A DNA stretch of 64,000 bases, from contig NZ_KB893195.1 of the NCBI RefSeq assembly GCF_000374025.1, forward strand, positions 1 through 64,000. The letters are read 5' to 3'. Below, piece by piece: positions 35,398 to 44,329 of the stretch. Every line of letters starts with the position of its first letter. Position 1 is the first letter of the stretch. The stretch comes from Spirosoma panaciterrae DSM 21099. GTDB taxonomy: Bacteria > Bacteroidota > Bacteroidia > Cytophagales > Spirosomataceae. A program made the translations under genes and the position numbers. Below the pieces are notes generated by a model that had not been told where the DNA came from, searched no databases, and saw only the letters and a program-made list of their open reading frames with translations.

Positions 35398-35488
35398 CCG
35401 CTTGTCGGCCTTCCACAGAAATCAACCTGGTTCAGGAAGGAATTCGGGGATTCTGGTGTTCTGTGACCGTACCAGAATATCCCACGAT

Positions 35489-36205
35489 ATGGAAATTGAA
35501 ATTTGGAGTGATGTCATGTGTCCGTTTTGCTACATCGGCAAGCGGAAGTTTGAAGCTGGTTTAGCCCAATTTGCTCATAATACGGATGTCAACGTTGTCT
35601 GGAAAAGTTTTCAGCTTAATCCCGGCCTGAAAACCGACCCCTCTAAAAATGTAAACCAATACCTGGCCGATATAAAAGGCTGGAGCCTTCAGCAGGCCGA
35701 GCAAATGAACGACCGGGTAACCGATATGGCCCGCGAAGTAGGGCTGGAGTATCATTTCGATAAGGCCATTGTTGCCAATTCCTGGGATGCTCACCGACTC
35801 GTCCAGTTAGCGAAAACAAAGGGACTGGGCGACGCAGCCGAAGAGCGGTTGTTCCGGGCTTATTTTACCGAAGGGAAAAATACATCGGATCCTACCACCC
35901 TGATCGAACTCGGTACCGACATTGGTCTGGATGCCTCGGCGATTAGCCAGATGCTGACTTCCAATGCCTTTCATGATGAAGTAAATCACGACCTGTACGA
36001 AGCCCAGCAACTGGGCATACGAGGGGTTCCATTCTTTGTTTTGAATCGGAAATATGCCGTTTCGGGTGCACAGGCCCCTGAAACCTTTTTGGGTGCCCTG
36101 GAAACGGCCTGGGCTGAGTGGGAGCAACAACATCCCAAACTCACCGAAGTAGCCGCCAGTGAAGCCGCCTGCACGTCAGAAGATGGCTGCGTATTGCCTG
36201 ATTAA
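35489..36205 (+). CDS. DsbA-family oxidoreductase, FrnE type
   Basis: The protein is 238 residues from the ATG at 35489; the frame is open to 35384, but that extension has no family match. MEIEIWSDVMCPFCYIGKRK carries the CPFC redox site at residues 11-14 in a thioredoxin fold with the usual helical insertion (SWDAHRLVQLAKTKGLG, EERLFRAYFTEGKNTSD). GIRGVPFFVLNRKYAVSGAQ supplies the cis-Pro and substrate loop. There is no signal peptide, so it is cytoplasmic, as usual for FrnE. A Cys pair near the C-terminus (ACTSEDGCVLPD) is a possible second redox site. Confidence 0.9.
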   Translation: MEIEIWSDVMCPFCYIGKRKFEAGLAQFAHNTDVNVVWKSFQLNPGLKTDPSKNVNQYLADIKGWSLQQAEQMNDRVTDMAREVGLEYHFDKAIVANSWDAHRLVQLAKTKGLGDAAEERLFRAYFTEGKNTSDPTTLIELGTDIGLDASAISQMLTSNAFHDEVNHDLYEAQQLGIRGVPFFVLNRKYAVSGAQAPETFLGALETAWAEWEQQHPKLTEVAASEAACTSEDGCVLPD

Positions 36206-36217
36206 CTAACTGCCAAT

Positions 36218-36286
36218 AACCACAGCGGCAGGGAGAATACAGTGCTTTCAGTTCAATATCGTTGTATCCTCCCTGCCGTTGTGGTT
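36218..36286 (+). terminator. 24-base inverted repeat G after the FrnE gene
   Basis: The arms at 36218-36241 and 36263-36286 (AACCACAGCGGCAGGGAG type) pair at 22 of 24 positions around a 21-base loop. The repeat begins 12 bases after the FrnE stop. There is no downstream T-run, so it may stop transcription only weakly or protect the mRNA end. Confidence 0.6.
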
Positions 36287-36389
36287 GATAAACGGTACTT
36301 CATAGGGCCCGGAATAGGAGAAAATTGGTGGTTTAGCCTTTTAAAACAGCATATCAATCCATCAGGTCCACTTATTTTTCCCCTCTTCT

Positions 36390-37352
36390 ATGAAGATCGT
36401 GTTTGCGGGTAGTGTAGGTTTATTGTTGAGCAGTCTGGTACAGGCACAAAGCTGGCAGCCTGTTACCACTCAGAACAGTTGTTCGGCCCGTCATGAAAAT
36501 GCAGCTACCCTCATTGGTGATAGCTTATACGCCGTTGGCGGGCGAGGCATTAAACCACTGGAAGCCCTGAACCTAAAAACACTGGTTTGGCAAACCCTAC
36601 CGACGCCCCCCGTTGAAATGAATCACTTTCAGGCCATTACCTACAACGGCGAGCTTTATGTGATGGGGGCTTTTCAGGGGCAATACCCACACGAGACCCC
36701 TCTTCCCAACATCTACATATATAGCCCTAAGCAAGGCAAATGGCGGGTAGGGCCCGAAATCCCCAAAGATCGGTTACGGGGCTCGGCGGGGGTAGTGGTT
36801 TATAAAAACAAAATTTACATGGCCTGCGGCATCATTGATGGGCACTATGATGGGCATGTAGCCTGGCTGGACGAATACGACCCCAAAACCAATACCTGGA
36901 AAAAACTGACCGATGCGCCCCGCACTCGCGACCACATCAGCGCAGCCGTTGTCGACGACAGACTTTATCTGGCAGGAGGGCGCAATTCAACCGCCCGGAT
37001 CAATAAAGTACTGGAAACGACCATCGCTGAAGTGGATGTCTACGATTTTAAAACCGGACGATGGAGCACGCTACCTTCCAGCTCGAACATTCCGACCCAA
37101 CGCGCGGGTGGCACTGCCGTCACCCAGGGCGGTAAGGTCTGGATCATTGGGGGCGAAACAGTCCAATTGAAAGCGCACAACGAAGCCGAAGCCCTCGACC
37201 CTAAAACCAACACCTGGACATCCGGCCCCCGACTTAACCAGGGGCGTCATGGTACGCAGGCTGTTGTATATAAAGAGAACATCTACATTGTAGCCGGATC
37301 GGCCAATCACGGCGGTGGACCCGAGCTAAATACAGTGGAGGTGTTAAAATAG
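36390..37352 (+). CDS. Secreted Kelch-repeat protein
   Basis: This 320-residue protein has signal peptide MKIVFAGSVGLLLSSLVQAQ. The mature protein carries about five to six Kelch motifs that should close into a beta-propeller: SLYAVGGRGIKPLEAL, ELYVMGAFQGQ, KIYMACGIIDG, RLYLAGGRNSTARINK, KVWIIGGETVQ and NIYIVAGSANHGG. Kelch propellers in Bacteroidota are often extracellular sugar-binding or sialic-acid-related (NanM-like) proteins, but none of the epimerase context is here. It precedes the secreted DUF1080 gene by 31 bases, probably as one transcript. Confidence 0.88.
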   Translation: MKIVFAGSVGLLLSSLVQAQSWQPVTTQNSCSARHENAATLIGDSLYAVGGRGIKPLEALNLKTLVWQTLPTPPVEMNHFQAITYNGELYVMGAFQGQYPHETPLPNIYIYSPKQGKWRVGPEIPKDRLRGSAGVVVYKNKIYMACGIIDGHYDGHVAWLDEYDPKTNTWKKLTDAPRTRDHISAAVVDDRLYLAGGRNSTARINKVLETTIAEVDVYDFKTGRWSTLPSSSNIPTQRAGGTAVTQGGKVWIIGGETVQLKAHNEAEALDPKTNTWTSGPRLNQGRHGTQAVVYKENIYIVAGSANHGGGPELNTVEVLK

Positions 37353-37383
37353 TTGGCTATCTGAACGGTTAAAACCCCTACTT

Positions 37384-38280
37384 ATGAAACAAGTTGTACT
37401 CATAGTAACAGGTCTGTTTATCACACTTTCCTCACTGGCGCAGTCTGCAGCCAATCGGGAAGAATGGGTTCGGATTTTCAATGGCAAAGATCTCACGGGC
37501 TGGGACATCAAGATTGCCGGACAGCCCCTGAACGACAATTATAAAAATACCTTCCGCGTCGAAAACGGGATGCTACGGGTCATGTACGATCAGTATAAAA
37601 CCTTCGACGGCAAATACGGACATATCTACTACAACAAACCTTACGCCTACTACCGGGTTCGTTTTTCGTATCGGTTTCTGGGCAAACAAACGCCGGGTGG
37701 CGACCCCTGGAATGTACGAAACAGCGGCATCATGCTCCATTCGCAATCGGCTCAGAGTCTATCGCTCAACCAGACGTTCCCGGTATCGCTCGAAATGCAG
37801 TTGCTCGGTGGGCTGGGCGATGGGCCACGTCATACAGGTAACCTTTGTACGCCCGGTACGCAGGTATACATGAGCGGCAAACTTCGGCCGGAGCACTGTA
37901 CGGATTCTGACTCAAAAACCTACGATGGAGATCGATGGATAACGGCCGAAGCCATTGTATTAGGCGACTCGATCATTCATCATATTATCGAAGGCGATAC
38001 GGTACTTACCTACGAACGGCCCCAGGTTGGTGGCGGGTTTGTGAGCAAAGATCATAACTGGGAAGCGGGCCGATTCGATAGCCAATCAGCAAACCACTGG
38101 ACCAGTCTGGCCAATACCGCTCTTGGCGAAGGGTTCATTGCTTTACAGGCCGAAAGCCACGCCATCGACTTCCGCAACGTCGAAGTGCTGGATTTAAAAG
38201 GCTGCACCGATCCCAAAGCGGTCAACTATAAATCTTATTTTGTCAAGTCCGATAATAGCCGGTGCCGCTATAAAAAGTAG
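37384..38280 (+). CDS. Secreted DUF1080 (3-keto-disaccharide hydrolase-like) protein
   Basis: This 298-residue protein has signal MKQVVLIVTGLFITLSSLAQ. The DUF1080 concanavalin-like fold is seen in EEWVRIFNGKDLTGWDIKIA, FRVENGMLRVMYDQY, SYRFLGKQTPGGDPW, RNSGIMLHSQ and SLEMQLLGGLGDGPRHTGNL. The family includes hydrolases acting on 3-keto-glycosides and binding domains. The C-terminal ID(F)RNVEVLDLKGCTDPKAVN segment carries Cys pairs. Co-directional with the Kelch protein, it may work on the same extracellular glycan. Confidence 0.87.
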   Translation: MKQVVLIVTGLFITLSSLAQSAANREEWVRIFNGKDLTGWDIKIAGQPLNDNYKNTFRVENGMLRVMYDQYKTFDGKYGHIYYNKPYAYYRVRFSYRFLGKQTPGGDPWNVRNSGIMLHSQSAQSLSLNQTFPVSLEMQLLGGLGDGPRHTGNLCTPGTQVYMSGKLRPEHCTDSDSKTYDGDRWITAEAIVLGDSIIHHIIEGDTVLTYERPQVGGGFVSKDHNWEAGRFDSQSANHWTSLANTALGEGFIALQAESHAIDFRNVEVLDLKGCTDPKAVNYKSYFVKSDNSRCRYKK

Positions 38281-38323
38281 TGTTTCAGATTTCGACTAGC
38301 TGAGCAACTTAACTGCCTCCCGA

Positions 38324-39490
38324 ATGAAACGAGTCGCTGCCATTGATGTAACGCGGGGTTTAGTGATGGTCATTATGGCGCTGGACCATGTCCGTGATCT
38401 GCTCCACACACCAGCCTTAACCCAGAACCCAACCGACCTGACCACAACGACGCCCGCCATTTTCCTGACGCGCTGGGTCACCCATCTTTGCGCGCCTACC
38501 TTCGTGTTTCTGTCGGGCACTTCAGCTTATTTATCCCTGCGCAAGCAGACTAGCCATGAGCAGACCAACGCGCTTCGGTTTCTGCGTAGCCGAGGGTTTG
38601 TACTGCTTTTTCTGGAACTAACGGTCATCAACTTTGCCTTCTGGTTCGATCTGCCTTTCCAGTCGCTGATGCTCCAGGTAATTTACGCCATCGGCTTCGG
38701 GCTGGTTATCCTCTCTTTTCTGGCCAGGCTGTCGGCCCGAACGGTTGGTATCATCGGTCTTGTGATTATCGTTGGGCACAATATCCTGCAACTGGTTCCC
38801 ACCTTTACCGATCCGGCGGCTCGTTTAGTCTGGGCGCTGCTGTTTCGAACGGATTTTTTTTCCATCAGCCCGACTTTTGCCTTGCTGGTCGCTTATCCGG
38901 TTATTCCCTGGCTGGGCATCATGCTAGTCGGTTTTGCCTGCGGCCAATGGCTGCAAGAGCCGATTCAGGAACGCAAACGACGTTTTTTACGCATCGGTCT
39001 CGGGGCGCTGGCGCTGTTTATAGTACTCCGTTTTCTAAACATGTATGGGGACCCAGCTCCCTGGTCGTCCCAGAAAAATGCCCTGTTTACCTTCTTTTCA
39101 TTCATCAACGTGACCAAGTACCCGCCTTCGCTGCTGTATGACCTGGTCACGCTGGGTCTGATGCTGGTCTTTTTCGCCAGTATCGACGGCATCGAGAATG
39201 CATTTACCCGCTGGATGACCGTATACGGTAAGGTTCCGATGTTTTACTACATCCTGCACTGGTATCTGGTCCATCTGTCCATGATTGGGATGGCCTTATG
39301 GCAAGGCTACTCACTGGCCGATCTGCCGTCGGGCCCGATGAATTTCGGACGCCCGGCTAATGCGGGTATTTCATTGGAATACGTCTATCTGGTCTGGATG
39401 ACTATCGTACTTTTTCTGTATCCGCTATGCCGTTGGTATGGTCGCTACAAATCGGAGCATCCGACTATGAGATGGCTTCGGTACATCTGA
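38324..39490 (+). CDS. DUF1624/HGSNAT-like membrane protein
   Basis: This 388-residue membrane protein has about ten hydrophobic spans. The N-terminus RVAAIDVTRGLVMVIMALDH and LCAPTFVFLSGTSAYLS are the hallmark of the acyltransferase-3 related DUF1624/heparan-alpha-glucosaminide N-acetyltransferase group, whose catalytic His/Asp lie in the first span (DVTRG, ALDHVRD). KVPMFYYILHWYLVHLSMIG is a conserved late span. Such proteins probably move acetyl groups across the membrane to glycans. It follows the DUF1080 gene by 43 bases in the same direction. Confidence 0.85.
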   Translation: MKRVAAIDVTRGLVMVIMALDHVRDLLHTPALTQNPTDLTTTTPAIFLTRWVTHLCAPTFVFLSGTSAYLSLRKQTSHEQTNALRFLRSRGFVLLFLELTVINFAFWFDLPFQSLMLQVIYAIGFGLVILSFLARLSARTVGIIGLVIIVGHNILQLVPTFTDPAARLVWALLFRTDFFSISPTFALLVAYPVIPWLGIMLVGFACGQWLQEPIQERKRRFLRIGLGALALFIVLRFLNMYGDPAPWSSQKNALFTFFSFINVTKYPPSLLYDLVTLGLMLVFFASIDGIENAFTRWMTVYGKVPMFYYILHWYLVHLSMIGMALWQGYSLADLPSGPMNFGRPANAGISLEYVYLVWMTIVLFLYPLCRWYGRYKSEHPTMRWLRYI

Positions 39491-39611
39491 AGGGTATCCG
39501 ACCAAAACAATCCGTTGAATTCAGTCGGTTCAATAACTAAGCCAGTAAGTTCATTTTCAGCTAAGCTTCTGGTCGATCACGAATCATCATATCCTAAACC
39601 ACGCATAGAAT

Positions 39612-40367
39612 ATGTCAACCCGGTTTGCAAAACAGGTGGCCATTGTAACAGGAGGAGCCGATGGCATTGGCAAGGGCATTGCCAAACGACTGGCTTCAGA
39701 AGGAGCCACTATCGCTCTGTTCGACATTAATCACGTAACCCTCGAACGCACCGTCGCCGAATTTACCAGGCAGGGCCATACGGTTTCGGGCCATGTGGTC
39801 GATGTGTCGCATGAGAGTTCGGTTGAGAAAGCGGTTCAGACAGTCGAAGATGCGTTTGGCCGATTAGACATCATGGTCAATTCGGCCGGTATTGTCGGAC
39901 CTACCAACACCCGGATTACGGATTTCTCAGTAGCCGATTACGATCGCGTGTACCATACCAACCTACGAGGTGCTTTTCTGATGACCAAATACGCTCTGAA
40001 AGCGATGGAAAAAGCCAACTATGGCCGCATTCTGCATCTGGCTTCTATTGCGGGGAAAGAAGGCAATCCATTCATGACGGGCTACTCATCAATGAAAGCG
40101 GGGGTTATCGGGCTGGTCAAAGGCATTGGAAAAGAGTATGCCGAAACAGGCATTACGGTCAACGGAATTGCTCCGGCCGTTATTAAAACGGCTCTGAACA
40201 ACGATACAGCTCCTGAACAACTTGCCTACATGACTGCTAAAATCCCCATGAAACGGCTGGGAACGGTAGACGAAGTGGCGGCACTGGCAGCCTGGATTGT
40301 CTCGGAAGAAGCCAGTTTTACTACCGGATTCATTTACGATTTATCTGGCGGACGGGCAACCTACTGA
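39612..40367 (+). CDS. Short-chain dehydrogenase/reductase
   Basis: This 251-residue classical SDR has the cofactor motif TGGADGIGKG near residue 14. NSAGIVG stands where NNAG is usual. The catalytic Ser lies in ILHLASIAGKEG, and YSSMK carries the Tyr and Lys. DVSHESSV after the second strand, with an acidic residue (FDIN) ending strand 2, points to NAD rather than NADP. It is close to 3-oxoacyl-ACP reductase/FabG-like enzymes but outside a fatty-acid cluster. It is a single gene with 120-190 bases on both sides. Confidence 0.92.
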   Translation: MSTRFAKQVAIVTGGADGIGKGIAKRLASEGATIALFDINHVTLERTVAEFTRQGHTVSGHVVDVSHESSVEKAVQTVEDAFGRLDIMVNSAGIVGPTNTRITDFSVADYDRVYHTNLRGAFLMTKYALKAMEKANYGRILHLASIAGKEGNPFMTGYSSMKAGVIGLVKGIGKEYAETGITVNGIAPAVIKTALNNDTAPEQLAYMTAKIPMKRLGTVDEVAALAAWIVSEEASFTTGFIYDLSGGRATY

Positions 40368-40511
40368 AGAGTCGACTCTGTTATACTCGTTTTTACCCCA
40401 ATCGTACTATTCGTCAGGCGTGGATTAACAACATTTTAATAAATTACGCTCTACTCGCCGACTCAATCGGGGCACTTAAACACCCGAAATCGGCATTCCG
40501 CTGGTTTGTTT

Positions 40512-40541
40512 TTTGTTGGCTGATCAGAATGAGTAGCTTTG
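40512..40541 (+). promoter_or_regulatory. Bacteroidota-type promoter of the second kinase gene
   Basis: TTTG (40512-40515) lies 18 bases upstream of TAGCTTTG (40534-40541), matching the -33/-7 consensus with proper spacing. Transcription would begin about 15 bases before the ATG at 40561. It is the best promoter match I find in the window. Confidence 0.65.
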
Positions 40542-40560
40542 TTTATAAACCAACCGAGCT

Positions 40561-41754
40561 ATGACCTACCGTCTGACGAATTCGCAAAAGTGGCAACTCG
40601 CCTTTAGCGTGTTCGTTATCTACTGGCCTATCCGCATGTATGCCAATGGAGCAAGCTTTAGCTGGATCTTTTCGGCCCGTCAAATACCGTTCTGGGCGCT
40701 TGAATTCCTGGTGTCCGTTCTGTTCTTCTATGCCTGGATTACGGTAACGGAGTGGTTACAGCAACGTTTTTTCAAGAATTTTGGGGAGGGGTTTCTGATC
40801 GAATTCAAGATTCCAGCCCAGATCGCTACGCTACTCATTGCCAGCGCCTTAGCCGTCGGCTTCAACAGTGCTTTTGCGGTATTGTGGCATAATCTGGATG
40901 AGGTTATGGAACAGCGGTTCGGTGTATCGCGTGATCCTGACCCGCGTCAGCAACGTCTGCCAACGCCCCCACGTTCACCCGAAGAACGGCAACGAATCCG
41001 CGAGCGACGCCAGCGTACCAACAACTCGCTGATGGTGATGGCCATGCTGTCAGCCTTTTATCTGTCGGCCAATCGACGGGCCTTCCGGCGGCTGGAGGAT
41101 GTACAGCTTCGGGCTGAGCGCCTGGAAAAGGAGAATGTACAGGCTCAGTTTGCTGCCCTGAAAAGCCAGGTCAACCCCCACTTTTTGTTCAATAGCCTGA
41201 GTATCCTGTCGTCGCTGGTACACGCCGACGCTGAACTGTCGGAGAAATTTATCGACCAGTTGTCGCGGGCGTATCGGTACATTCTGGAACAGAAGGATAA
41301 CGAACGGGTGCTGCTGAAAACCGAGCTGGAATTCATTCAGGCGTATCGGTTTCTGCTGAATATCCGCTTCGAAAATAAATTCGACGTATTCATCGACGTG
41401 CCCGAATGGGCGCAGAGCCGCTACAGCATAGCTCCGCTGACCCTGCAACTGCTCGTCGAAAATGCGGTAAAACACAACCGAATGTCGACCAAAGAGCCGC
41501 TTCGGGTTCACATCCTGCTCGAAGGCGATTATCTGGTAGTTAGCAATAATTTACAACCCCGGCCAAAATCAGAGAATTCGACAGGCGTTGGGCTAGAGAA
41601 TATCATTACTCGTTATGCCCTGCTGACCGACCAGTCGGTTTGGGTGGGCGAGCGTGATGGCGATTTTGTGGTAAGAATACCGCTATTGGTTAGTGAAAAA
41701 GTTTTAGTGAGCGAGGTAGAGAAAGAGCGAAAGAGCGTACGCGTGAACGGGTGA
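40561..41754 (+). CDS. LytS/YehU-type sensor histidine kinase (second pair)
   Basis: This 397-residue protein has four spans in the first 175 residues, with a charged Pro/Arg-rich loop between spans 3 and 4 (DPDPRQQRLPTPPRSPEERQ). A coil leads to the His_kinase domain: ALKSQVNPHFLFNSLSILSS holds the phospho-His, and LLVENAVKHNRMSTKE and GVGLENIITRYALL bind ATP. The C-terminal residues (EKERKSVRVNG) and the stop are encoded inside inverted repeat C. It pairs with the LytTR regulator 77 bases downstream, like the pair at 25-27 kb. Confidence 0.93.
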   Translation: MTYRLTNSQKWQLAFSVFVIYWPIRMYANGASFSWIFSARQIPFWALEFLVSVLFFYAWITVTEWLQQRFFKNFGEGFLIEFKIPAQIATLLIASALAVGFNSAFAVLWHNLDEVMEQRFGVSRDPDPRQQRLPTPPRSPEERQRIRERRQRTNNSLMVMAMLSAFYLSANRRAFRRLEDVQLRAERLEKENVQAQFAALKSQVNPHFLFNSLSILSSLVHADAELSEKFIDQLSRAYRYILEQKDNERVLLKTELEFIQAYRFLLNIRFENKFDVFIDVPEWAQSRYSIAPLTLQLLVENAVKHNRMSTKEPLRVHILLEGDYLVVSNNLQPRPKSENSTGVGLENIITRYALLTDQSVWVGERDGDFVVRIPLLVSEKVLVSEVEKERKSVRVNG

Positions 41755-41825
41755 AAGAGCATTGCTGCGACAATTTTTCACTCACTCTTACAATCTAACA
41801 CTCTTTTGCTCTTACGCTCTTTTTT
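41721..41825. repeat. Degenerate purine-rich inverted repeat C in a kinase-regulator junction
   Basis: GAAAGAGCGAAAGAGCGTAC at 41721-41740 faces CTCTTTTGCTCTTACGCTCT at 41801-41820, with further GA-rich/TC-rich words between. Pairing is imperfect. The kinase stop TGA (41752-41754) is inside, and the regulator ATG follows at 41832. The words resemble those of repeat E. Confidence 0.6.
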
Positions 41826-41831
41826 CTCCAT

Positions 41832-42605
41832 ATGAACGTAGTCATTATTGAAGACGAGAGCCTGACCGCTAAACGGCTCGAAAGTCTGCTTCAGAAATAC
41901 GATCCAACTATACACGTATTGGCCAAACTACCCTCTGTAGCCGAAGCGGTCGACTGGTTTAATGAGTCACACCCGTCCGTCGAACTGGTCTTTATGGATA
42001 TTCACCTCGAAGATGACCTGGGGTTCCGCATTTTCGAACAAACGTCGCTGACCACACCTGTTATTTTCACGACAGCCTACGACGAATACATGATTCAGGC
42101 GTTTAAGGTCAACAGCATCGACTATCTGCTCAAACCCATCAATTACGATGAACTGGTAGCCGCCATTGAGAAATTTAAAGCCTTAAAAAAGCAGTTTGGC
42201 CAGACAGGCTCGGCGCCCGACATTGAAACGCTCCTCAATCTGATCGGCAAATCACGACAGACGGACTACAAAGATCGCTTCATGATTACGGTAGGCACCA
42301 AGATCCGTAGCATCGAAACCTCCGAAATCGCCTACTTTTTTCTGGAAGAGAAAGTGGTTTTTCTGGTGACGAAAGATGGGCTGAACTTACCCGTCGATTA
42401 CAGTCTGGATAAACTCACGCAATTGCTCAATCCTCGTCAGTTTTTCCGCATCAGTCGTCAGTTTCTGGTGTCGTTACCTGCTATCCAGACTATTCATACC
42501 TTTTCGGCGGGTAAACTCAAACTCGATTTACAACCTAAATCCCGACAGGAAGTATTCGTCAGTGGCGACCGAATGACCGAATTTAAAGAATGGCTGGGAA
42601 AGTGA
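41832..42605 (+). CDS. LytTR-family response regulator (second pair)
   Basis: This 257-residue protein has a receiver with acidic pair ED at 7-8, phospho-Asp 56 (VFMDIHLEDD), FTTAYDEYMIQAF and YLLKPINY. After a linker the LytTR domain follows (GTKIRSIETSEIAYFFLEEK, QFFRISRQFLVSLPAIQTIH). It is cognate to the upstream kinase. An intrinsic terminator follows directly, so the pair forms a closed two-gene unit and its targets lie elsewhere. Confidence 0.95.
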   Translation: MNVVIIEDESLTAKRLESLLQKYDPTIHVLAKLPSVAEAVDWFNESHPSVELVFMDIHLEDDLGFRIFEQTSLTTPVIFTTAYDEYMIQAFKVNSIDYLLKPINYDELVAAIEKFKALKKQFGQTGSAPDIETLLNLIGKSRQTDYKDRFMITVGTKIRSIETSEIAYFFLEEKVVFLVTKDGLNLPVDYSLDKLTQLLNPRQFFRISRQFLVSLPAIQTIHTFSAGKLKLDLQPKSRQEVFVSGDRMTEFKEWLGK

Positions 42606-42978
42606 ACCATCCCAAATGGATTCTGTATGGCCCGTGTTTTAGCGGGCTTTTTTTATTTCTCAAAGTTGGTAGTCAGTAGATAGCTCTTTGGCCGGACAGC
42701 CGTCATTCGACTCTTACTACCATCGGCCCTCATTTGGAGGTTGGGTAAGGCCCCAACGAAATATGAATAGGCCAAAAATATGGAGACAGGTCACACGCCG
42801 TTACAATCAGGCTTTTTCCTTATATTCCAGCTTCCCTGGCGAAAAGCTATACAGCTACGTCTCAATAAGTTAGGCGAATGGGGCCCAAATAGCGAGTATT
42901 TAAAGGCTATCAACTACTCGTGCTCAGGAAACTAAGGCCGTCTGTTTAGCATATTGGTCAAACGCAAATTTCATACAT
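42606..42978. other. Gene-free stretch with terminator
   Basis: Apart from the terminator at 42630-42655, these 373 bases hold nothing I can name. The frame at 42688-42873 has no protein-like features. Composition shifts toward AT near the right end, ahead of the DUF6090 gene. Confidence 0.5.
42630..42655 (+). terminator. Rho-independent terminator after the second regulator
   Basis: GCCCG (42630-42634) and CGGGC (42643-42647) form a short GC stem followed by seven T and ATTTC. It starts 25 bases after the regulator stop. Confidence 0.85.
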
Positions 42979-43680
42979 ATGGAAGAAAAAAAAGTGCAGC
43001 ATCCTGTTATAGCTATTCTTGAAAAATATATTTCTGAGATTCTGGTTATTTTCATTGGCATTTCAATTTCTTTTTTCTTTGATGAGTGGCGCGACAACCG
43101 AAAAGATGAAGAAACTATAAAAAAACATTTAACTGTTCTCAGAGAAAACCTAGTACAGGACACTCTACAATTGGCCTATATAATAAACCACGGTAACAAA
43201 TTAGTCAGCAGCATCAATAAACTGACCTATTTTAAATCTGATTCAGAAATAAAAGATAGTATAAATTTCCACATTGACAACGCAGCCAGCTATCTGGTTT
43301 TTAAGCCAAACCAAATGGCATATGAGGAAATCAGACAAACAGCCCATACAAATTTGATTAAAAATGACTCGTTAAAAACCCTGTTCTTAGCCTATTATAC
43401 ATCAACAATACCTAACTGTTCAGAGTGGTGTAACGTCGACGAGACGCATACGATGACCCAATTAATCCCAGAGATGAGCAACCACTTTCCGGTAGTGGTT
43501 GACTCGTTAAACCTAATTTCTTCGACGGAAAAGATTAAGGCATTAAAGCTAAAAAAGTTAAGAAATTTGCTTTTAACAAACGCTGTCTATAAAAAAGAGA
43601 CTATACATATTTTTATTCTCACCAAAAGAGCTACTATAAGGCTTCTAAAAAAAGTTAATGACGAACTAAAAAAATCATAA
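42979..43680 (+). CDS. DUF6090-type protein with one membrane span
   Basis: This 233-residue protein has a single span at about 16-32 (EILVIFIGISISFFFDEW) followed by DNRKDEETIKKHLTVLRENL, the signature of the DUF6090 family of Bacteroidota. The rest is helical and probably cytoplasmic or periplasmic. Codon use is clearly AT-rich (many AAA, ATA, TTA) compared with genes on both sides, suggesting recent transfer. It stands between a terminator and a second AT-rich small gene. Function is unknown. Confidence 0.78.
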   Translation: MEEKKVQHPVIAILEKYISEILVIFIGISISFFFDEWRDNRKDEETIKKHLTVLRENLVQDTLQLAYIINHGNKLVSSINKLTYFKSDSEIKDSINFHIDNAASYLVFKPNQMAYEEIRQTAHTNLIKNDSLKTLFLAYYTSTIPNCSEWCNVDETHTMTQLIPEMSNHFPVVVDSLNLISSTEKIKALKLKKLRNLLLTNAVYKKETIHIFILTKRATIRLLKKVNDELKKS

Positions 43681-43812
43681 TGTCCATAAAAAGGATACCC
43701 AATCGGATGTAGAATTTATTCATTTTTGAACAGGGCAAATCGGACAGTTCTCAATTTTTTCTAAAAAAGCATAAACCTTAAATCCTATCATTGTTTCAAC
43801 GTATCTGATACT

Positions 43813-44058
43813 ATGTTTTCGAACAAAGATTATTCAAAAATGACACTTGACGAATTAGTGTTAGAAGAAAAAGAAATGAAATCAGGAACAACCGCATCAG
43901 CATTTATCATTGGTATGCTGGTTGGTGTGGCTGTGTGGTCCGCCACAAGTGGTAAATTTCTCCTGACCATTAGTCTGCTGGGGGTTGCTCTTTTTGTTGG
44001 TTACAAAAATTCACAGACCAGGAAGGCTATCCAGGCAGAAATAATGCGCAGACAATAG
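43813..44058 (+). CDS. Small two-span membrane protein
   Basis: This 81-residue protein has a charged N-terminus (YSKMTLDELVLEEKEMKSG) and two spans, AFIIGMLVGVAVWSAT and FLLTISLLGVALFVGYKN, then a basic helix. The first part resembles the short N-terminal motif of redox-sensing small proteins in Bacteroidota, but I cannot name a family. Like its upstream neighbour it is AT-rich. The gene-like composition and ATG support it as real. Confidence 0.65.
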   Translation: MFSNKDYSKMTLDELVLEEKEMKSGTTASAFIIGMLVGVAVWSATSGKFLLTISLLGVALFVGYKNSQTRKAIQAEIMRRQ

Positions 44059-44293
44059 GGAGTACGGCCATTTTAATCAAGGCATCCATCAACAAACCCC
44101 AGAAGTCCTTTGCCTACGCTCCCAAGATGGACGACTTTAGGCAGACAAGGTCTTTTATTCCAGCCAGAAGTCAACAGTTCCTGAAGGAAGATATGTAACG
44201 GTGTAGATGGCTCGCATTCGGTCTAGTTGTTCGCCCACTGCCAGTACCTGCGGGGCTGGTGGCCTGAAACAATAAAGTGCATCGGTCCAGGGC

Positions 44294-44325
44294 TTTACTA
44301 GTTCGACTACGAAAGCGTACCTTTG
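44294..44325 (+). promoter_or_regulatory. Promoter touching the start of the RluA-type gene
   Basis: TTTA (44294-44297) is spaced 20 bases from TACCTTTG (44318-44325), an exact -7 match. The ATG is at 44330, so the transcript would start at or within the start codon. Either the mRNA is leaderless or the box is fortuitous. Confidence 0.4.
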
Positions 44326-44329
44326 TGGC

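Noticed and set aside
42688..42873. Short plus-strand frame after the second regulator
   Set aside because: No start context, domain or conservation sign; lies in a non-coding gap after a terminator.
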